From NCBI GenBank assembly GCA_030180135.1, contig CM058230.1:100060439-100124438 (forward strand): DNA of 64,000 nucleotides, written 5' to 3'. Position numbers and translations under genes: made by a program. Positions within the stretch are counted from its first letter, which is position 1. Every line of letters begins with the position of its first letter. The notes under the pieces were generated by a model. That model saw only the letters and a program-made list of their open reading frames with translations, did not search any database and was not told the DNA's origin. Source of the stretch: Orychophragmus violaceus. Lineage: Eukaryota > Streptophyta > Magnoliopsida > Brassicales > Brassicaceae. Shown piece after piece: positions 13,120-24,297 of the stretch.

Positions 13120-13569
13120 TGTTGAAAGGAAACTTGTGTTGAGGATCAAAAGTGTATATTCAGTAGGATCAAAGATGTACATGTAGATCAAGTTCAGCCG
13201 TACACTAATCTGCGGAACTAAATCGACCAATGCAGAAAACGTGAAACAATCAATTTGATGCCGTAGAAAACAAGCATGGTGTACGCTCTAGTGCAACTGT
13301 ACACTCTCGCCCATCCTTTCACTTGCAGCCCTTTTACTTTAAATTTTGTCCACAAGAACTAGCACATGCTTAAATCTTGTCCACACAATAGGTAGTTACT
13401 AATAGCACTTGTAAAGCTACTTTCACTCTATTTGTAACCAAATTCAAATTTGAATCAGATCTATCAGATCTATGGAGATTTATTTTCTTCTCCAATTGTC
13501 TTTCTTGTTCTTACTCTCTCAAACTCTTTATAATCTTCAAATCTCTGGTATATACTCTTAAATCTAACA
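13120..13569 (+). repeat. E1 5' LTR adjoining the coding region
   Basis: Starts TGTTGAAAGG and ends CTAACA. It has only about two GTGTA(C/T)A repeat units, fewer than the 12081 copy (about three) and the 17106 copy (about four), so LTR length varies mainly through this minisatellite. Confidence 0.85.
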
Positions 13570-13581
13570 TGGTAGCAGAGC
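13570..13581 (+). other. E1 primer binding site, mutated
   Basis: TGGTAGCAGAGC lies directly after the LTR. It differs by one base (T to G) from the canonical site kept in the duplicate at 12579. Confidence 0.8.
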
Positions 13582-13703
13582 ATATATCATATTGTTCATT
13601 TATTCTCTTCACACTTTTCAAACTCCTCATCGATTCTCTGTTCATATTCTTCAGTCTCTTCTCTACATTCATTTATGTTCTCTTAAGCTCCTCAAGTGTC
13701 AAC

Positions 13704-14600
13704 AATGGAGGATATTTTTCAAGTTAACTCAAGCTTAACGCCGATTTCATTCATGTGGTTCTCAAGGGAATGAACTATCTCACTTGGTCAAGGACAATCA
13801 AAACCGCCATTTGTTGTAGAGGTCTTTGGGAGCACATCTTGGAAGATAAAACACCAACAAACGACCAAAAAGGAAAAAAATATGAAGATAACAAGAAAGA
13901 GGAGGCAAGGTGGTTTCAAGAAGATCAATTTGTTTTTGGCTTCCTTCAAAACTCTTTGGATCCATCTATCCTTGAAGCTTACTCCCACTGTGAAACTGCT
14001 AAGTCACTGTGGGACACTCTCAAGAGAGTTTATGGTGATGTCTTAAACCTCAGTCGTGTCTATGAGGTGAAGAAGGCCATAAGCGACCTGCAACAAGAGA
14101 AAATGGAGTTTACCAAGTATCTTGGGAAGTTTCATTCTACATGATCTGAACTTGACATGTTAAGACCAAGTTCCATGGATCCCACCATTTTGAATGAGAG
14201 AAAGGAGCAAGACAAGATCTTTTGGATTCTTCTCAACCTGATCCCCACCTACAATGATGTGATTAAGCCCATCTTAATGGAAACCAAACTCCCTGACTTT
14301 GAAGATGTGTGCCCAAGACTCCAAAAACATTGGACTATTTAGAGGAAAGGGGGAACTAGTCACGGCCAAAAAAGTGTGTTCAAGCAAGAGGATATGAGCT
14401 CTGTCTTCTGTGACCACTGCAAGAAAAAATGACATGCTAAAGACAAATGTTGGATCCTTCATCCTCATCTCAAACCCATCAAGTTCAAGGATTCAAAGAC
14501 CAACATTTCTCAAGAGGAAATGTCTGAGCAGGCGACTTCATCCACATAAAGAGGAGAGCTTGCCTTACATGTTCTACATAGTATGTGAAGAGGAGTGATT
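13704..14600 (+). pseudogene. E1 gag (copia type) with zinc knuckle
   Basis: The ATG at 13704 opens a frame that shifts near 13755 into the gag body (MNYLTWSRTIKTAICCRGLW...). After a stop at about 14142 the frame resumes with DMLRPSSMDPTILNERKEQD. A knuckle CX2CX4HX4C starting CDHC lies at 14409-14453 and contains a TGA at 14430-14432. Gag would form the virus-like particle. This copy is inactive. Confidence 0.85.
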
Positions 14601-14639
14601 TGGAGGATCTCATCAAGGCTTATGCGTCTAAACTCTCTG

Positions 14640-16154
14640 GTTGACTCCGGTGCTTCTCACCATCTAATTAGTGATGCTAAACTCTTAAAGAATATTGAAC
14701 TTGCCCTAGGAAAAGTAACTATAGCTAATGGTAAAGGAATCTCTATTGAAGAAACATGAAAGTTGAGATTATTCCACAAAGAAAGTGATGCTTTCTTTGT
14801 ACCTAAGTTTAAAACTAACTTACTGTATGTGAAAAGAATTACTAAAGACCTTGATTGAAATGTTATGTTTGGGCCTAATGAAGTTTTTTTTCAAGATATT
14901 AAGAATGGAAAGATACTTGAAGAGGTGGAACAAAGGATGAGCTTTACATCCTTGATGATACTTCTTCAAGAAATCCGGATTCTCTAGCTTTCAATTCCTG
15001 ATTTTCTGTTAATCAAAATGTCCTATGGCATGCTAGAATAGGACATCCTCATGCTCGTGCTTTAAGTATAATGTTGCGTAATGCTATCTTTGATCATTCA
15101 ACTTGTGAAGGTTGTATTCTTGGCAAACATTGTAGAACTATATTTCTGAAGTCTGCTACTATCTATGAACATTGCTTTGATTTAACTCATTCTGATGTAT
15201 GAACCTCACCTTGCTTATCTAGAGACAGGAACAAATACTTTGTGACATTCATAGATGAAAAGTCAAAATATACTTGGATCACATTGCTTCCTTCTAAAGA
15301 TAGGGTTTATGAGGTGTTTATCAAATTTCAGAACTACATTACTAATCAATTTAATGCCAAGATTAAATTGTTTAGATCATACAATGGAGGAGAATACACA
15401 AGCCAAAGATTCAAAGCTCACATAAGAAAATATAGAATCCTACATTAAACAAGCTGTCCACACACACCTCAACAAAATAGAGTGGCAGAAAGGAAGAACA
15501 TATATCTTATGGAAGTAGTTAGATCCATGATGTTCCATGCCAATGTACCTAAGAGTTTTTGGGGAGATGTTGTTCTGGCCGCTTGTTATCTCATCAATCG
15601 GATTGCTACCAAAGTTTTACAAGACATATCACCATTTGAGGTATTAAACAAAAACAAACATTTTATTGATCACTTACGTGTATTTGGGTGTGTGTGTGTT
15701 TTGTTCATGTTCCAGTGATCAAAGAAACAAGTTGGAAGCTAAAAGCATCAAATGCATATTCCTTGGGTATTCTACAACTCAAAAAGGATAAAGGATATAA
15801 GTGCTTTGATCCAAGAAACAACCACACATATGTATCAAGGGATGTCAAGTTCATAGAAGGACAAAGATATTACAATAAGAGGGATTGGGAAGGATTGAAA
15901 GACCTCTCAAGGTCACTTTCTGACCTTGCCACTAGTCTAAAGTTCCTCTTGAATCACTTGGGAAATGATCCTACAAGGGTGTCAAGACAAGAGGAAAATA
16001 GAACAACAAGGAGCCATGAAGAAACTCAAGAAGAAGAACCAGAGACAGTAACACAAGAACCAATTCAAACTCATGAAGAAGAATCATATCAAGACCAAAA
16101 CCAAGAAGACTTGGATATGGAGAAGGAGAATATGTCAGAAGTGGTTATGGAATA
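14640..16154 (+). pseudogene. E1 protease and integrase remnants
   Basis: The protease active site DSGASHH is readable at 14643-14663. A GAG-pre-integrase segment (HARIGHPHARALS...CEGCILGKH) follows at 15030-15130, then the integrase core at 15190-15720. The first catalytic Asp lies in HSDV, followed by a TGA. The second position reads RSYNGGEY, where the family has Asp before NGGEY, so the catalytic Asp is replaced by Tyr. The Glu in VAERKN is present. The C-terminus is acidic and Gln/Glu-rich. A stop at 15446-15448 and frameshifts complete the decay. Confidence 0.88.
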
Positions 16155-16439
16155 GGTTGCTTCTCCACCATTAAGAAGTGGTACTAAGATCATAAAAACA
16201 TCTGATTGGGTAAACAATAGAATTTACTACAAAAATAAAGATGTGGCTTATATAATCCAAGCTGCGTGTTCTCTTGCCCTTTTTCCTTATGATCATCAAG
16301 CATTATTTGGAAAGATTGAGCTATACCAGATTTCTCTAAGCTATGAAGAAGCCAAGGAAAAGAAGGAATGAAGAGAGGTTGTGAGTGGAGTAGGTTCTAT
16401 GGAACACAACCATACTTGATATGAGGATGATTTCCCTAA

Positions 16440-17105
16440 AGAAAATAGAGCATTAAGCTGCAGGTGGGTCTTCACCATTAAGTACAAGAGCAACAGAGAC
16501 ATCGAAAGGTACAAGGCTTGGTTGGTGGCTAGAGGCTTCACTAAAGCCTATGAAGATGACTATAAGGACACCTTTGCACCAATGGCCAAGCTATCCACAG
16601 TAAGAATTGTGCTTTCTTTAGCTACTAACCTTTCTTGGAAGTTGTGGCAGATAGATGTTAAGAATGCATTCCTCCAAGGAGATCTTGAAGATGAATTCTA
16701 CATGACTCCTCCACCAGGACTTGAAGATACCATTGCTCCAGGGAAGGTGCTAAGGCTTAGAAAGGCTATATATAGTCTAAAGCAATCACCAAGGGCTTGG
16801 TATCATAAGCTGAGCTCAACACTCAAGGACCATGGCTTCAAGAAATCTGAGGCGGACCACACCTTGTTCACATTGCAAAGCTCTCAAGGTATAGTTGTTG
16901 TTCTCATCTATGTGGATGATCTCATCATCTTGGGAGACAACAGAGATGGTATCCATCAACTAAGTCATTCTTAAATCTGTGTTTGACATCAAAGACCTTG
17001 GTGAGCTTAAGTACTTCTTAGGGATTGAAATGTGCCGCTCACATGAGAGTCTCTTTATCTCCCAAAGAAAGTACACTTTTGATCTGTTGAATGAGACATG
17101 GAAAC
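16440..17105 (+). pseudogene. E1 reverse transcriptase (RVT_2), truncated
   Basis: Reads ARGFTKAYEDDYKDTFAP, then WQIDVKNAFLQGDLEDEFYM (motif A), SPRAWYHKL and the YVDDLI active site (16909-16926). A shift near 16973 leads to FDIKDLGELKYFLGIEM and SQRKYTFDLLNET. It then abuts the 3' LTR, with no RNase H. Confidence 0.92.
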
Positions 17106-17622
17106 TTGTTGAAAGGAAGCTTGTGTTGAGGATCAAAAGTGTACACTCAAAAAGATTAAAGGTGTACACTCAAAAAAATCAAAGGTGTACACTCAGTAGG
17201 ATCAAAAGTGTACACTCAAGAGTAGTGTACGGGCAGATCAAACTCAGTCGTACACTAATCCGCGGGACCAAATCGACCAATGCAGATACGTGAAACAGTC
17301 AATTTGTTGTTGTATGAAACAAGCATGGTATACGCCCTAGTGCAACTGTACGCTCTCTCTCATCCTTCCACTTGCAGCTCTTTTTACCTTAAATCATGTA
17401 TATAAAAATTAGCACATGCTTAAATCTTGTCCACACAATAAATAGTTACTAATAGCACTTATAAAACTACTTTTAATTCTATTTATAACCAAATTTAAAT
17501 TTGAATCAGATCTATGAAAGATTTTTTTTTTTTTCTCTAATTCTCTCTCTAGTCTCTTTTATTTTTACTTTCTCTAACTCTTTCTAATTTTCAAATCTCT
17601 AATTTATATTCTTAAATTCTAC
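17106..17622 (+). repeat. E1 3' LTR
   Basis: TGTTGAAAGGAAGC to TTCTACA, matching the two upstream LTR copies. About four units of AAAGGTGTACACTCA lie at 17122-17215, the largest number among the three LTRs. A polypurine tract is absent, because the deletion that removed RNase H also removed it. Confidence 0.85.
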
Positions 17623-17894
17623 AAATCTTTTTAATACGCACTAATTCGTCGTTATTTCTCATTTTATGTCAATATTAAGACCCTTAGCCCACGAGTGTAA
17701 TCATTTAGCAAATGAGCACCGTTTACCTTTTGAACATGCTCTCACTAATCCTTAATTACTCTGTTTTAATATTAAAAAGGTATCTCAACTAGGAATCAGA
17801 ACAAAGTAAAGTACCAATTTACGATAAACGTAGATTGATGAATGTTAAGCCTCTGTCCAAAAAAAATACGATACTTTATTTATAAAGAAATGTA
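17623..17894. other. Intergenic, no recognised feature
   Basis: AT-rich, with no ORF or repeat boundary recognised. It adjoins the MITE-like inverted repeat. Confidence 0.45.
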
Positions 17895-18145
17895 TCCCTC
17901 TCTTTCTATATATAAGTAGTTTTTGTGTTTTTATTTTGTTTTGTTTCATATTATAAATTGTTTTTATATCTCAAGATAACTTTCAATTTTATTAAAAACT
18001 GCGTGGCCAATAGCATTTTATTATTTCTTTTATAATTGGTTAAATTGTTTTTAATTATTTTTTTAATAATAATTTTTTTTTTAAATATATATTTTTTAAT
18101 ATGCGTGCTTTTAGACAAAACTACTTATATTTAAAAATAGAGGGA
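17895..18145. mobile_element. MITE-like element with terminal inverted repeats
   Basis: The left end TCCCTCTCTTTCTATATATA continuing to AAGTAGTTTTT is matched in reverse complement by ACAAAACTACTTATATTTAA continuing to AAATAGAGGGA at 18115-18145, about 27 of 31 positions. The 250 bp body is AT-rich and non-coding. The CCCTC/GAGGG ends resemble widespread plant MITEs. Target duplication is unclear. Confidence 0.6.
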
Positions 18146-18889
18146 GTATTATTGTAAGACAGTACAAATACGCGCAAGGCATCCAAGGTTTATCATTAGT
18201 ACTAACATTAATTTCCTTAATTTTTAAATTGTTATATTAATAAGATTGGGGTCAAGCAGCACTAAATTTACAAACTAAAAGGAATATTGCGGCTAAAAGT
18301 AAAAAAAAAACATTTAATAAAAGTTCTTTCTGTTAGCTAACTATATTTAAATAAGCATGATTGATTACTCTTCTCGGAGTCATTAAGCTTCTCCATTGTA
18401 TATCAAGTACGAGTTAGTGTGGTATATTCAATAATTATCAATTGAGATGCATGACAGATTAACAATTAATTTAATTAGCGTATGAAAAAGGGAACGATAA
18501 ACGTGAAAGAAGTTGAGGGAACATAGAATGATTTCAAAGCATGGCCGTGTGGTGAGAATTAATAATTACTTTTGAGGAAATAAAAAGTCAAGATATAGAT
18601 TCAATCAAAGTGGGTAACTCGTTATATGTTCTATTATCTGACTATACACCTTTTTTTTGGTCCTAATCTCATTTGATCATACATTTAAAGTTATAGACCT
18701 TCTCTATTATTTCTTTGTACGTGAGACATGAATGATAAAATCACATACTATTTTATATGGAATAACCAACATTTTATATAGTTACTTTCCTAATTGTTCT
18801 GTTTTAAAAAAAAATTATTAAGGCGATATTCCAAGCAAAAAGGTATATATTACATGAAAAGCATTAAACCGATGTAACAAGGTAGTGTG
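18146..18889. other. Intergenic, no recognised feature
   Basis: AT-rich DNA without credible genes. Confidence 0.45.
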
Positions 18890-19075
18890 GCTTGAAGCCC
18901 AGTGAAGTTAGTCCAATAGTAAAAATGTGCTAGTAGTCCTTGATCATTTGGGTTCGATTCTCACTAGTTACAATATAATTTACGTCATTAAATTAATATT
19001 ATCAACGGTTGGTATCAAATTTAGAGGGACTAAAGCCGAAGGCTAGAACCCTTCCAGTTATACAAAAAAAAAAAA
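18890..19075 (+). mobile_element. tRNA-derived SINE candidate
   Basis: An internal pol III A-box TAGTCCAATAG (18909-18919) fits TRGYNNARNNG exactly. A B-box GGTTCGATTCT (18951-18961) follows 31 bp later, the tRNA-like spacing. A unique tail ends in a run of A at 19063-19075. There is no cloverleaf, so it is not a tRNA gene. The 5' boundary is approximate and no target duplication was found. Confidence 0.6.
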
Positions 19076-19651
19076 GGTCGTTGCTTGCAACATAATTTCT
19101 GTTCATGAGAAGTGTCTGAGGTGGTGTTTAGGTCCAATTATGTGGTTGATCAGCCTCTTAGCCGCATTACTTGACTATTCATCCTCTAAAGTTTTTCTTT
19201 GTTTTTTCTTTTTTTTGTCGACAAATTCTTTCTTTTAACCATTTTAATTCACATCACACTATTTTTTTGCCCACTTATATAAAATTTAATTTTAAAGCAA
19301 AATCATATATCTGTACGCCTAGGGTTTCTAAATATTCTTCATTACTTTATTGTCTCTTTGCCCTAGCTAGCTTTTTTCTTTAAAGTTTGACAAATTGTGC
19401 TTCCGTTTTATATGTGCGAGAGTTACATTGTTTACACGATCACATCTGAGACGACGGCCTTATACTTATGCAATTACAGACCTTTGATGAGTTATTGATA
19501 ATTCCAGTTAGAAGTTAGAACAAGTTAATTAGTGTGTAGTAGTATATTTAAAAATTATTAGTACTCTAAACATAAGAAAGGAAAAACTGTAATGGATCCA
19601 AGTATCAATAGTGGATTTGATGTAATGAATCAACGATTTATATTGTGTTAT
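19076..19651. other. Intergenic, no recognised feature
   Basis: AT-rich. The last five bases (19647-19651, GTTAT) are one half of the N1 target-site duplication. Confidence 0.5.
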
Positions 19652-19804
19652 TGTAATTTGATGAATTCCCCTTGAGGGATTGATTCATTGATTGAGCTAT
19701 TAATATCCAAAGACATTACAGAGGTTACACAATATCAACAGGAAGCACAAAGAAAATATTAACAGTATATTTACAATATCGCAACAGAATATCCTATTTT
19801 ATCA
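19652..19804 (-). repeat. N1 3' LTR
   Basis: Matches 30175-30326 with several substitutions visible by eye. On the minus strand the neighbouring purine-rich GCGGGAAGA at 19805-19813 fits a polypurine tract. Confidence 0.9.
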
Positions 19805-20005
19805 TCTTCCCGCAGTAAAAGCGTCCATAGGATGGACGGTAAGACTGGAGCGAAACTCTGTGAAGAGTGTTGTGGATAGTCCCTTGGTAAAGATGTCTGC
19901 GAATTGAAGAGAAGATGGTACGTGTAACACTCTGACTTCACCAGCTGCCATCTTTTCTCGGACAAAATGTATGTCTAGTTCAATGTGTTTGGTGCGTTGA
20001 TGCTT
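19805..20005 (-). pseudogene. N1 RNase H C-terminus
   Basis: On the minus strand this reads QRTKHIELDIHFVREKMAAG...HVPSS.QFADIFTKGL...FRSSL, the hallmark end of copia RNase H (TKHIE, ADIFTK). It continues, across the CACTA insertion, the frame that ends NPVKH at 28656. Confidence 0.95.
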
Positions 20006-20034
20006 CACTACAAGAAAACATGGTTTTTGCGACT
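20006..20034 (+). repeat. CACTA left terminal inverted repeat
   Basis: CACTACAAGAAAACATGGTT followed by TTTGCGACT. It pairs with 28624-28652 with two or three mismatches. Confidence 0.92.
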
Positions 20035-20425
20035 GCGTATATAGTCGCAAATCAGTCGCTATTTTCCATTTTGTGACCCAGTTGCGACTAATTACATTAG
20101 TCGCTAAATCTATTAGTCGCTATATTAGTCGCTAAATTGCGACTAATATAGCGACTATTTACATTTTCTAAATATTAGTCGTTATATTCGTCGCTAAATT
20201 AGCGACTAATATAACGACTCAATAGCGACGAATATAGCGACTGTATTTAAGTCGCGTAGCAGTCGCTAAATAGTCGCAAAAGTAGCAACTATATAGCGAC
20301 TAATGAGGGACGCATTTAGCGACTAATTATGCCATAATGAATTTAAATTTATCCTATAGCGACTACTTAGTGACTATTTAGCGACTAATATCACGACTAA
20401 ATAGCCACTAATTAGCGACTAAAAT
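20028..20425. repeat. CACTA left subterminal GCGACTA array
   Basis: About two dozen copies of TAGTCGC/GCGACTA variants occur in both orientations, often within (T)TTAGCGACTAAT(A). In En/Spm, TNPA binds clustered subterminal motifs. This array is the expected counterpart. Confidence 0.85.
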
Positions 20426-20633
20426 GAACCAGAATGCATTCTGGTTTGGTTTCGGTTTATTACTATTTAATTATGAATTAAAAGCTGAATGTAATGCAAT
20501 AATATGAAATCTAAAACACTTTTGAATAAAACACAATTTATACTAAAATATAAGAAAACAAAGTCATACATTAGGTTCTTAAAATTCAAAACAAACATAC
20601 AAACATTATGAACAAAGTCTTAACAAGTAGAGT

Positions 20634-23459
20634 CTAAGGAGAATTAGTAGGAGAAGTGGGAAGAGCTGCATCAGACTGGGTTTTGCAGAAATCGATGTAT
20701 GCAGGGTCTGTTTCGAGTAGATACCTTTTCACCATGCCCAACTCCTTCTGCTCACTCGCCTGTCGAGCTAACTCAGCAGCTTGTGTTTCAATCTGGCGCT
20801 GAGCTTCTTCAAGCTGATGTTGGAGCGAGTTATAAGGTCAGGAGCTACTCGGGTACTTGCGCTTTCCAGAGGCGTGAGACTCTCCAAGACTTCCAATACC
20901 ATATTCATAGCCTCTGTCATCCACAATTGTTGACTGAAAACAGAAAAAGAAAGTTAAATTGTTAGGAAATGGTTTAATTCAGACAACCATAAATAGAACA
21001 ATTCTTTTCACAACCAACAGACAACACAAATTCAAAGACAGTAAACCAAATCAAATGGAATCATTAACTAGAGAAGTCAATTCAAAAACAATATGAAACT
21101 CCATACAAGCAGTCAAACGCAAATGCATATATGAATAATAAGAATTGGATTTACCTGAAGAAAGAGTTCATTGAACTCATCAGTGGCCAGCTCTCTAGGT
21201 CGGGAAGTCCCATCAGAAGTTTCTGCCTCAATCTCGGCCTTCTTTGCATTGAGCATCTCCTCATACTTCTCTGCAATCTGTTGTGCCTTCAGGTCGATGA
21301 ATGTTCCATCAGGTTTTCTGTGGGTTTTCAAAAAAAACCTCACCAAAACTGACATGTCTACCCATCTCCTTTTCCTGAAAATGTAACAACAAACTAAATT
21401 GCTAATAGGGAAGAATTAAAATTCAGAAACAAAAGTAGATAGAGGAATGCTTACTACCATTTCTTGGTGAATTTGCTCCATAGACTTCTGGCCAGTGTAG
21501 ATTTTGCTCACACCTAGACCGTTACGATCAGAATTTCGAGCAGCAGAAGTGGTCTCACTCCTCTGTTTACCTTCATCAGTTTCCCAATATGCAGTCATCT
21601 TTACCCAAATGTCTTCTTCTATCCATGCAGGTCGGACACCAGAAAGGTGAGCTTTTCTCACCATGTCCTTCATTCTCCTTTGACATATGGCCTCAAAATG
21701 TGCTTGAACGGTCCCTGTGATTAATGGATCCCAGTGGTGCTCTTTCTACAATAGAAAGAGCTTAATCATGTTAGTGAGAAACTAAACAAAAGTTTAAAAA
21801 CTATTGTACCTATATACTTACCGCAAACTCTAAGAAGTACCGCTCTGCTCGCGGTCGAGGCACATGGCTCCAACTATAGAACTCACCATCAAATTTGTTT
21901 TGGAAGACCTTTGTAATCTTCCGGACCAGAGAAGACTTGTCACGACCAAACCTACACAGACAACAAAGAATCAGTAAAAACTATGAATCACAGGAAATAA
22001 CTAAAATGAAGAGATGGAATTAAACTTTTACCAAGTTGTATTTGGCGGCTGTGGAAGAACTGGTGAGAGAACAGTAGTCCACTGTTCTCGTCCTGGCATG
22101 CTTAGTAGTCTCTCAAGATAACGGAGACGGCTTTCTTCAAGCCTTGGTTGAATCACCACATGGTCGTCCACCCCGTCAACCATATTCTCATTTACTTGGT
22201 TAGATTGTTGAGCTTCATGATTGCTCTGGCCTTCGGAGTTTTGCACTGGAGACGCCCTTGGTTGTTGAGACAGATGAATAGATTGAGTCGGAGACGCTTG
22301 TGGAGAAGACATATGACCTGAAAATATGATCAACACTCAAATCAAAGTTCACAGACTCAAACAGAAACATGTAATAGTCAATGCAACTAAACAAGAAAGA
22401 AGCTTTCATTCTTAAATCTCACAAGACTCAACAGTCAAAGCAATCAAGACTGAAAACATATTTAAAAAGTCACAAGTCACAGACTTCGACATGAAACTAA
22501 ACAAGAAAGTCCTTGAGCTAAACAAAACAGTCACAAGTTTCTTCATATACCATAAGGCAACAATCGAAAGCATCTAACTTTGCAAACTGACTAAACTTCA
22601 AAAAAAATCAACCATTGAGCTAAACAAGAACAACCAAACCAACGTTCAAGCATCAGTCACAAACAACTAACAACGACATTAAACCAAACTTAAAAAACAG
22701 TCACAAGTCACAGACTTCGACATGAAACTAAATAAGAAAGTCCTTGAGCTAAACAAAACAGTCACAAGTTTCTTCATATACCATAAGGCAACAATCGAAA
22801 GCATCTAACTTTGCAAACTGACTAAACTTCAAAAAAATCAAACATTGAGCTAAACAAGAACAACCAAACCAACGTTCAAGCATCAGTCACAAACAACTAA
22901 CAAAGACATTAAACCAAACTTAACAAAACAGTCACCACTCACCATTACCTTGGGTATTCGCAGAGCCTGTCCTATGAGCAGATGGATGAGCAGAGGATGT
23001 CCTATGACCAGGTGGAGTTTGAGCAGATGGAGTCACCGTGGCTGTCCTCTGAGCAGGTGGAGTTTGAGCAGGTGGGGTCATCGTGGCTGTCCTCTGACCA
23101 GACTGATTCGCCGAGGCTGTCCACTGAGGATTCAAAGGAGCTGTTCTCTGACCTTCAGAGCCGGTAGCAGGACCATATCCTAGAGATGTCCGTGGAGACC
23201 TCGAATCGATGTTGAAGAGTTGGTGAGGCGGTGGGTACTGGCTGACATGCAGTTGGGTTTGAGTCATAGTCGGACGCGGTGGAGGTGTACCGTATGTCGC
23301 CGGAGAGAAATTGTACTGCGGCAGTAGATTGTTGGGTCTGGATTGGGTGGACGAGGAAGGCTCTGGCTCGACGGCAATATTTCCTCGCCCACGGCCTCTA
23401 CCTCCTCCTCCTCTTCCTCGGCCTCGTCCTCTACCTCCTTTAGCTTTCGATTTTGCCAT
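20634..23459 (-). pseudogene. TNPA-like CACTA accessory protein (Transposase_24, Ptta/En_Spm family), six exons
   Basis: The start ATG at 23459 opens a low-complexity N-terminus (basic, Gly/Arg-rich MAKSKAKGGRGRGRGRGG, then Pro/Gln/Thr-rich repeats of PPAQRTATVTP type). My exons: 23459 to ~22943, 22317-22032, 21951-21822, 21745-21455, 21374-21155, 20933-20634. The conserved core includes KVFQNKFDGEFYSW, HFEAICQRRMKDM and KTHRKPDGTFIDLKAQQIAE, with a C-terminal coiled coil (LEEAQRQIETQAAELARQ). Two lesions: an apparent frameshift in an 8-A tract (21330-21337, a T-run on this strand) between EKEMGRHVSFGEVF and KTHRKPDG, and an in-frame TGA at 20838-20840. TNPA-class proteins bind subterminal repeats and aid excision. 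Confidence 0.82.
22469..22930. repeat. 231 bp tandem duplication inside the TNPA-like first intron
   Basis: Copies at 22469-22699 and 22700-22930, each starting GTCACAAGTCACAGACTTCG and nearly identical. The beginning of a third repeat (AACAAAACAGTCAC) follows. It lies wholly in the intron, so splicing need not be affected. Confidence 0.9.
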
Positions 23460-23892
23460 CGGATTTCTCGGTTAGGGTTTTGACAGAGATCGAAAATAGA
23501 TAGTAAGGTGGGAGATAGATGGTGTTAGGGTTGCGAGAGAGCGATTGAGAGTGTGAGGGATGGATTAGAGGTGATAGAGAAGAGATCGTGTCGAAGATGG
23601 AGAGATGGAATCGAGAGAGAATGTTGACGGGAGAGAGGATTTTCAGAACAATTGATCTAGGTTTTCAACACTTAGGAAAATTTAGGAAAAAATCTGAAAT
23701 TGATTTGGCGGTTTAGGCCTGGTTTAGAACAAATTGGGCGCTGGTTTAGTGATTTTGTCGGTTTAGAGGGTGAATAATTTGGCGGGCCAGACCCAATTTT
23801 TCGCGGGCTTTGACGAAAATATATGCGGTTGAGACCAAAATGTTCGCGGGCTAGCAAAATATTGGCGGGTCCTGATTTTATTTGGGCCAGAC

Positions 23893-23956
23893 TCTAATTA
23901 GTCGCAAGTTAGTTGCTAAATGGTTGCAAATATGCGACTAAATTGCGACTAATCAG
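23893..23956 (-). promoter_or_regulatory. Internal GCGACTA cluster upstream of the TNPA-like gene
   Basis: Five to six motif variants (TTAGTCGCAAG, TTGCTAAATGG, GCGACTAAATTGCGACTAAT) sit about 430 bp upstream of the TNPA-like start codon, away from the element ends. By analogy with En/Spm, where TNPA acts on motif-rich promoter DNA, this may be an autoregulatory promoter site. That role is inferred. Confidence 0.5.
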
Positions 23957-24186
23957 GGTTCTGATGCAAATTTAAATCTTAAATAGCTAAATAAGTAATT
24001 ATATACTAAAAACTAATACTTAATTTAAACATATTGCATTTATAAATGACCACAAACATTAAAAAAATAGAAAAAAACAAAACAATAACATTATGAATAA
24101 ACACAAAGGGAAGATGTCATTGAACATTATACATAAACATTAGACATTATACATAAACCTTAGACATAAACAGTAAACAGTAAACA

Positions 24187-24294
24187 TTAGACATATTTAA
24201 TATTAAACAAATTTGAGATTATTAAAACTCTGAAATACAATTAGACATATTTAATATTAAACAAATTTGAGATTATTAAAACTCTGAAATACAA
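24187..24294. repeat. 54 bp tandem repeat near the TNPD-like 3' end
   Basis: Two perfect-looking copies (24187-24240, 24241-24294) starting TTAGACATATTTAATATTAA. They lie just downstream of the TNPD-like stop codon, in its 3' UTR. Confidence 0.92.
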
Positions 24295-24297
24295 ATA

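Larger units (their letters stand above)
11665..13681 (+). repeat. ~1 kb tandem duplication spanning copia flank, 5' LTR and leader
   Basis: Unit 1 (11665-12690) and unit 2 (12691-13681) align along their length. Each has a G-run, the same ~400 bp non-LTR flank starting AAATAGTAAAAAGTGTACGA, an LTR, a primer binding site and a leader ending TTTATGTTCT. Unit 2 continues into the copia coding region while unit 1 stops and restarts. Since the flank is not part of the retrotransposon, a local duplication after insertion is the simplest reading. Unit 2 has a small T-rich insert near 12906-12930 and several small deletions. Confidence 0.85.
13120..17622 (+). mobile_element. Ty1/copia retrotransposon E1, decayed and 3'-deleted
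   Basis: LTR, primer binding site, gag, protease, integrase, RT and 3' LTR occur in copia order. The RNase H domain is missing because the RT frame runs straight into the 3' LTR at about 17105. Multiple stops and frameshifts are present. Bases beside the ends (TATCT before 13120, AATCT after 17622) are only a near match, so no secure target duplication is claimed. Confidence 0.88.

Noticed and set aside
18909..18961. tRNA gene from A- and B-boxes
   Set aside because: No cloverleaf or acceptor stem can be drawn. The A-tail fits a SINE.
20028..20425. GCGACTA repeat array as a CRISPR or satellite
   Set aside because: Both orientations are mixed and the array adjoins CACTA terminal repeats, so it is a subterminal transposase-binding region.
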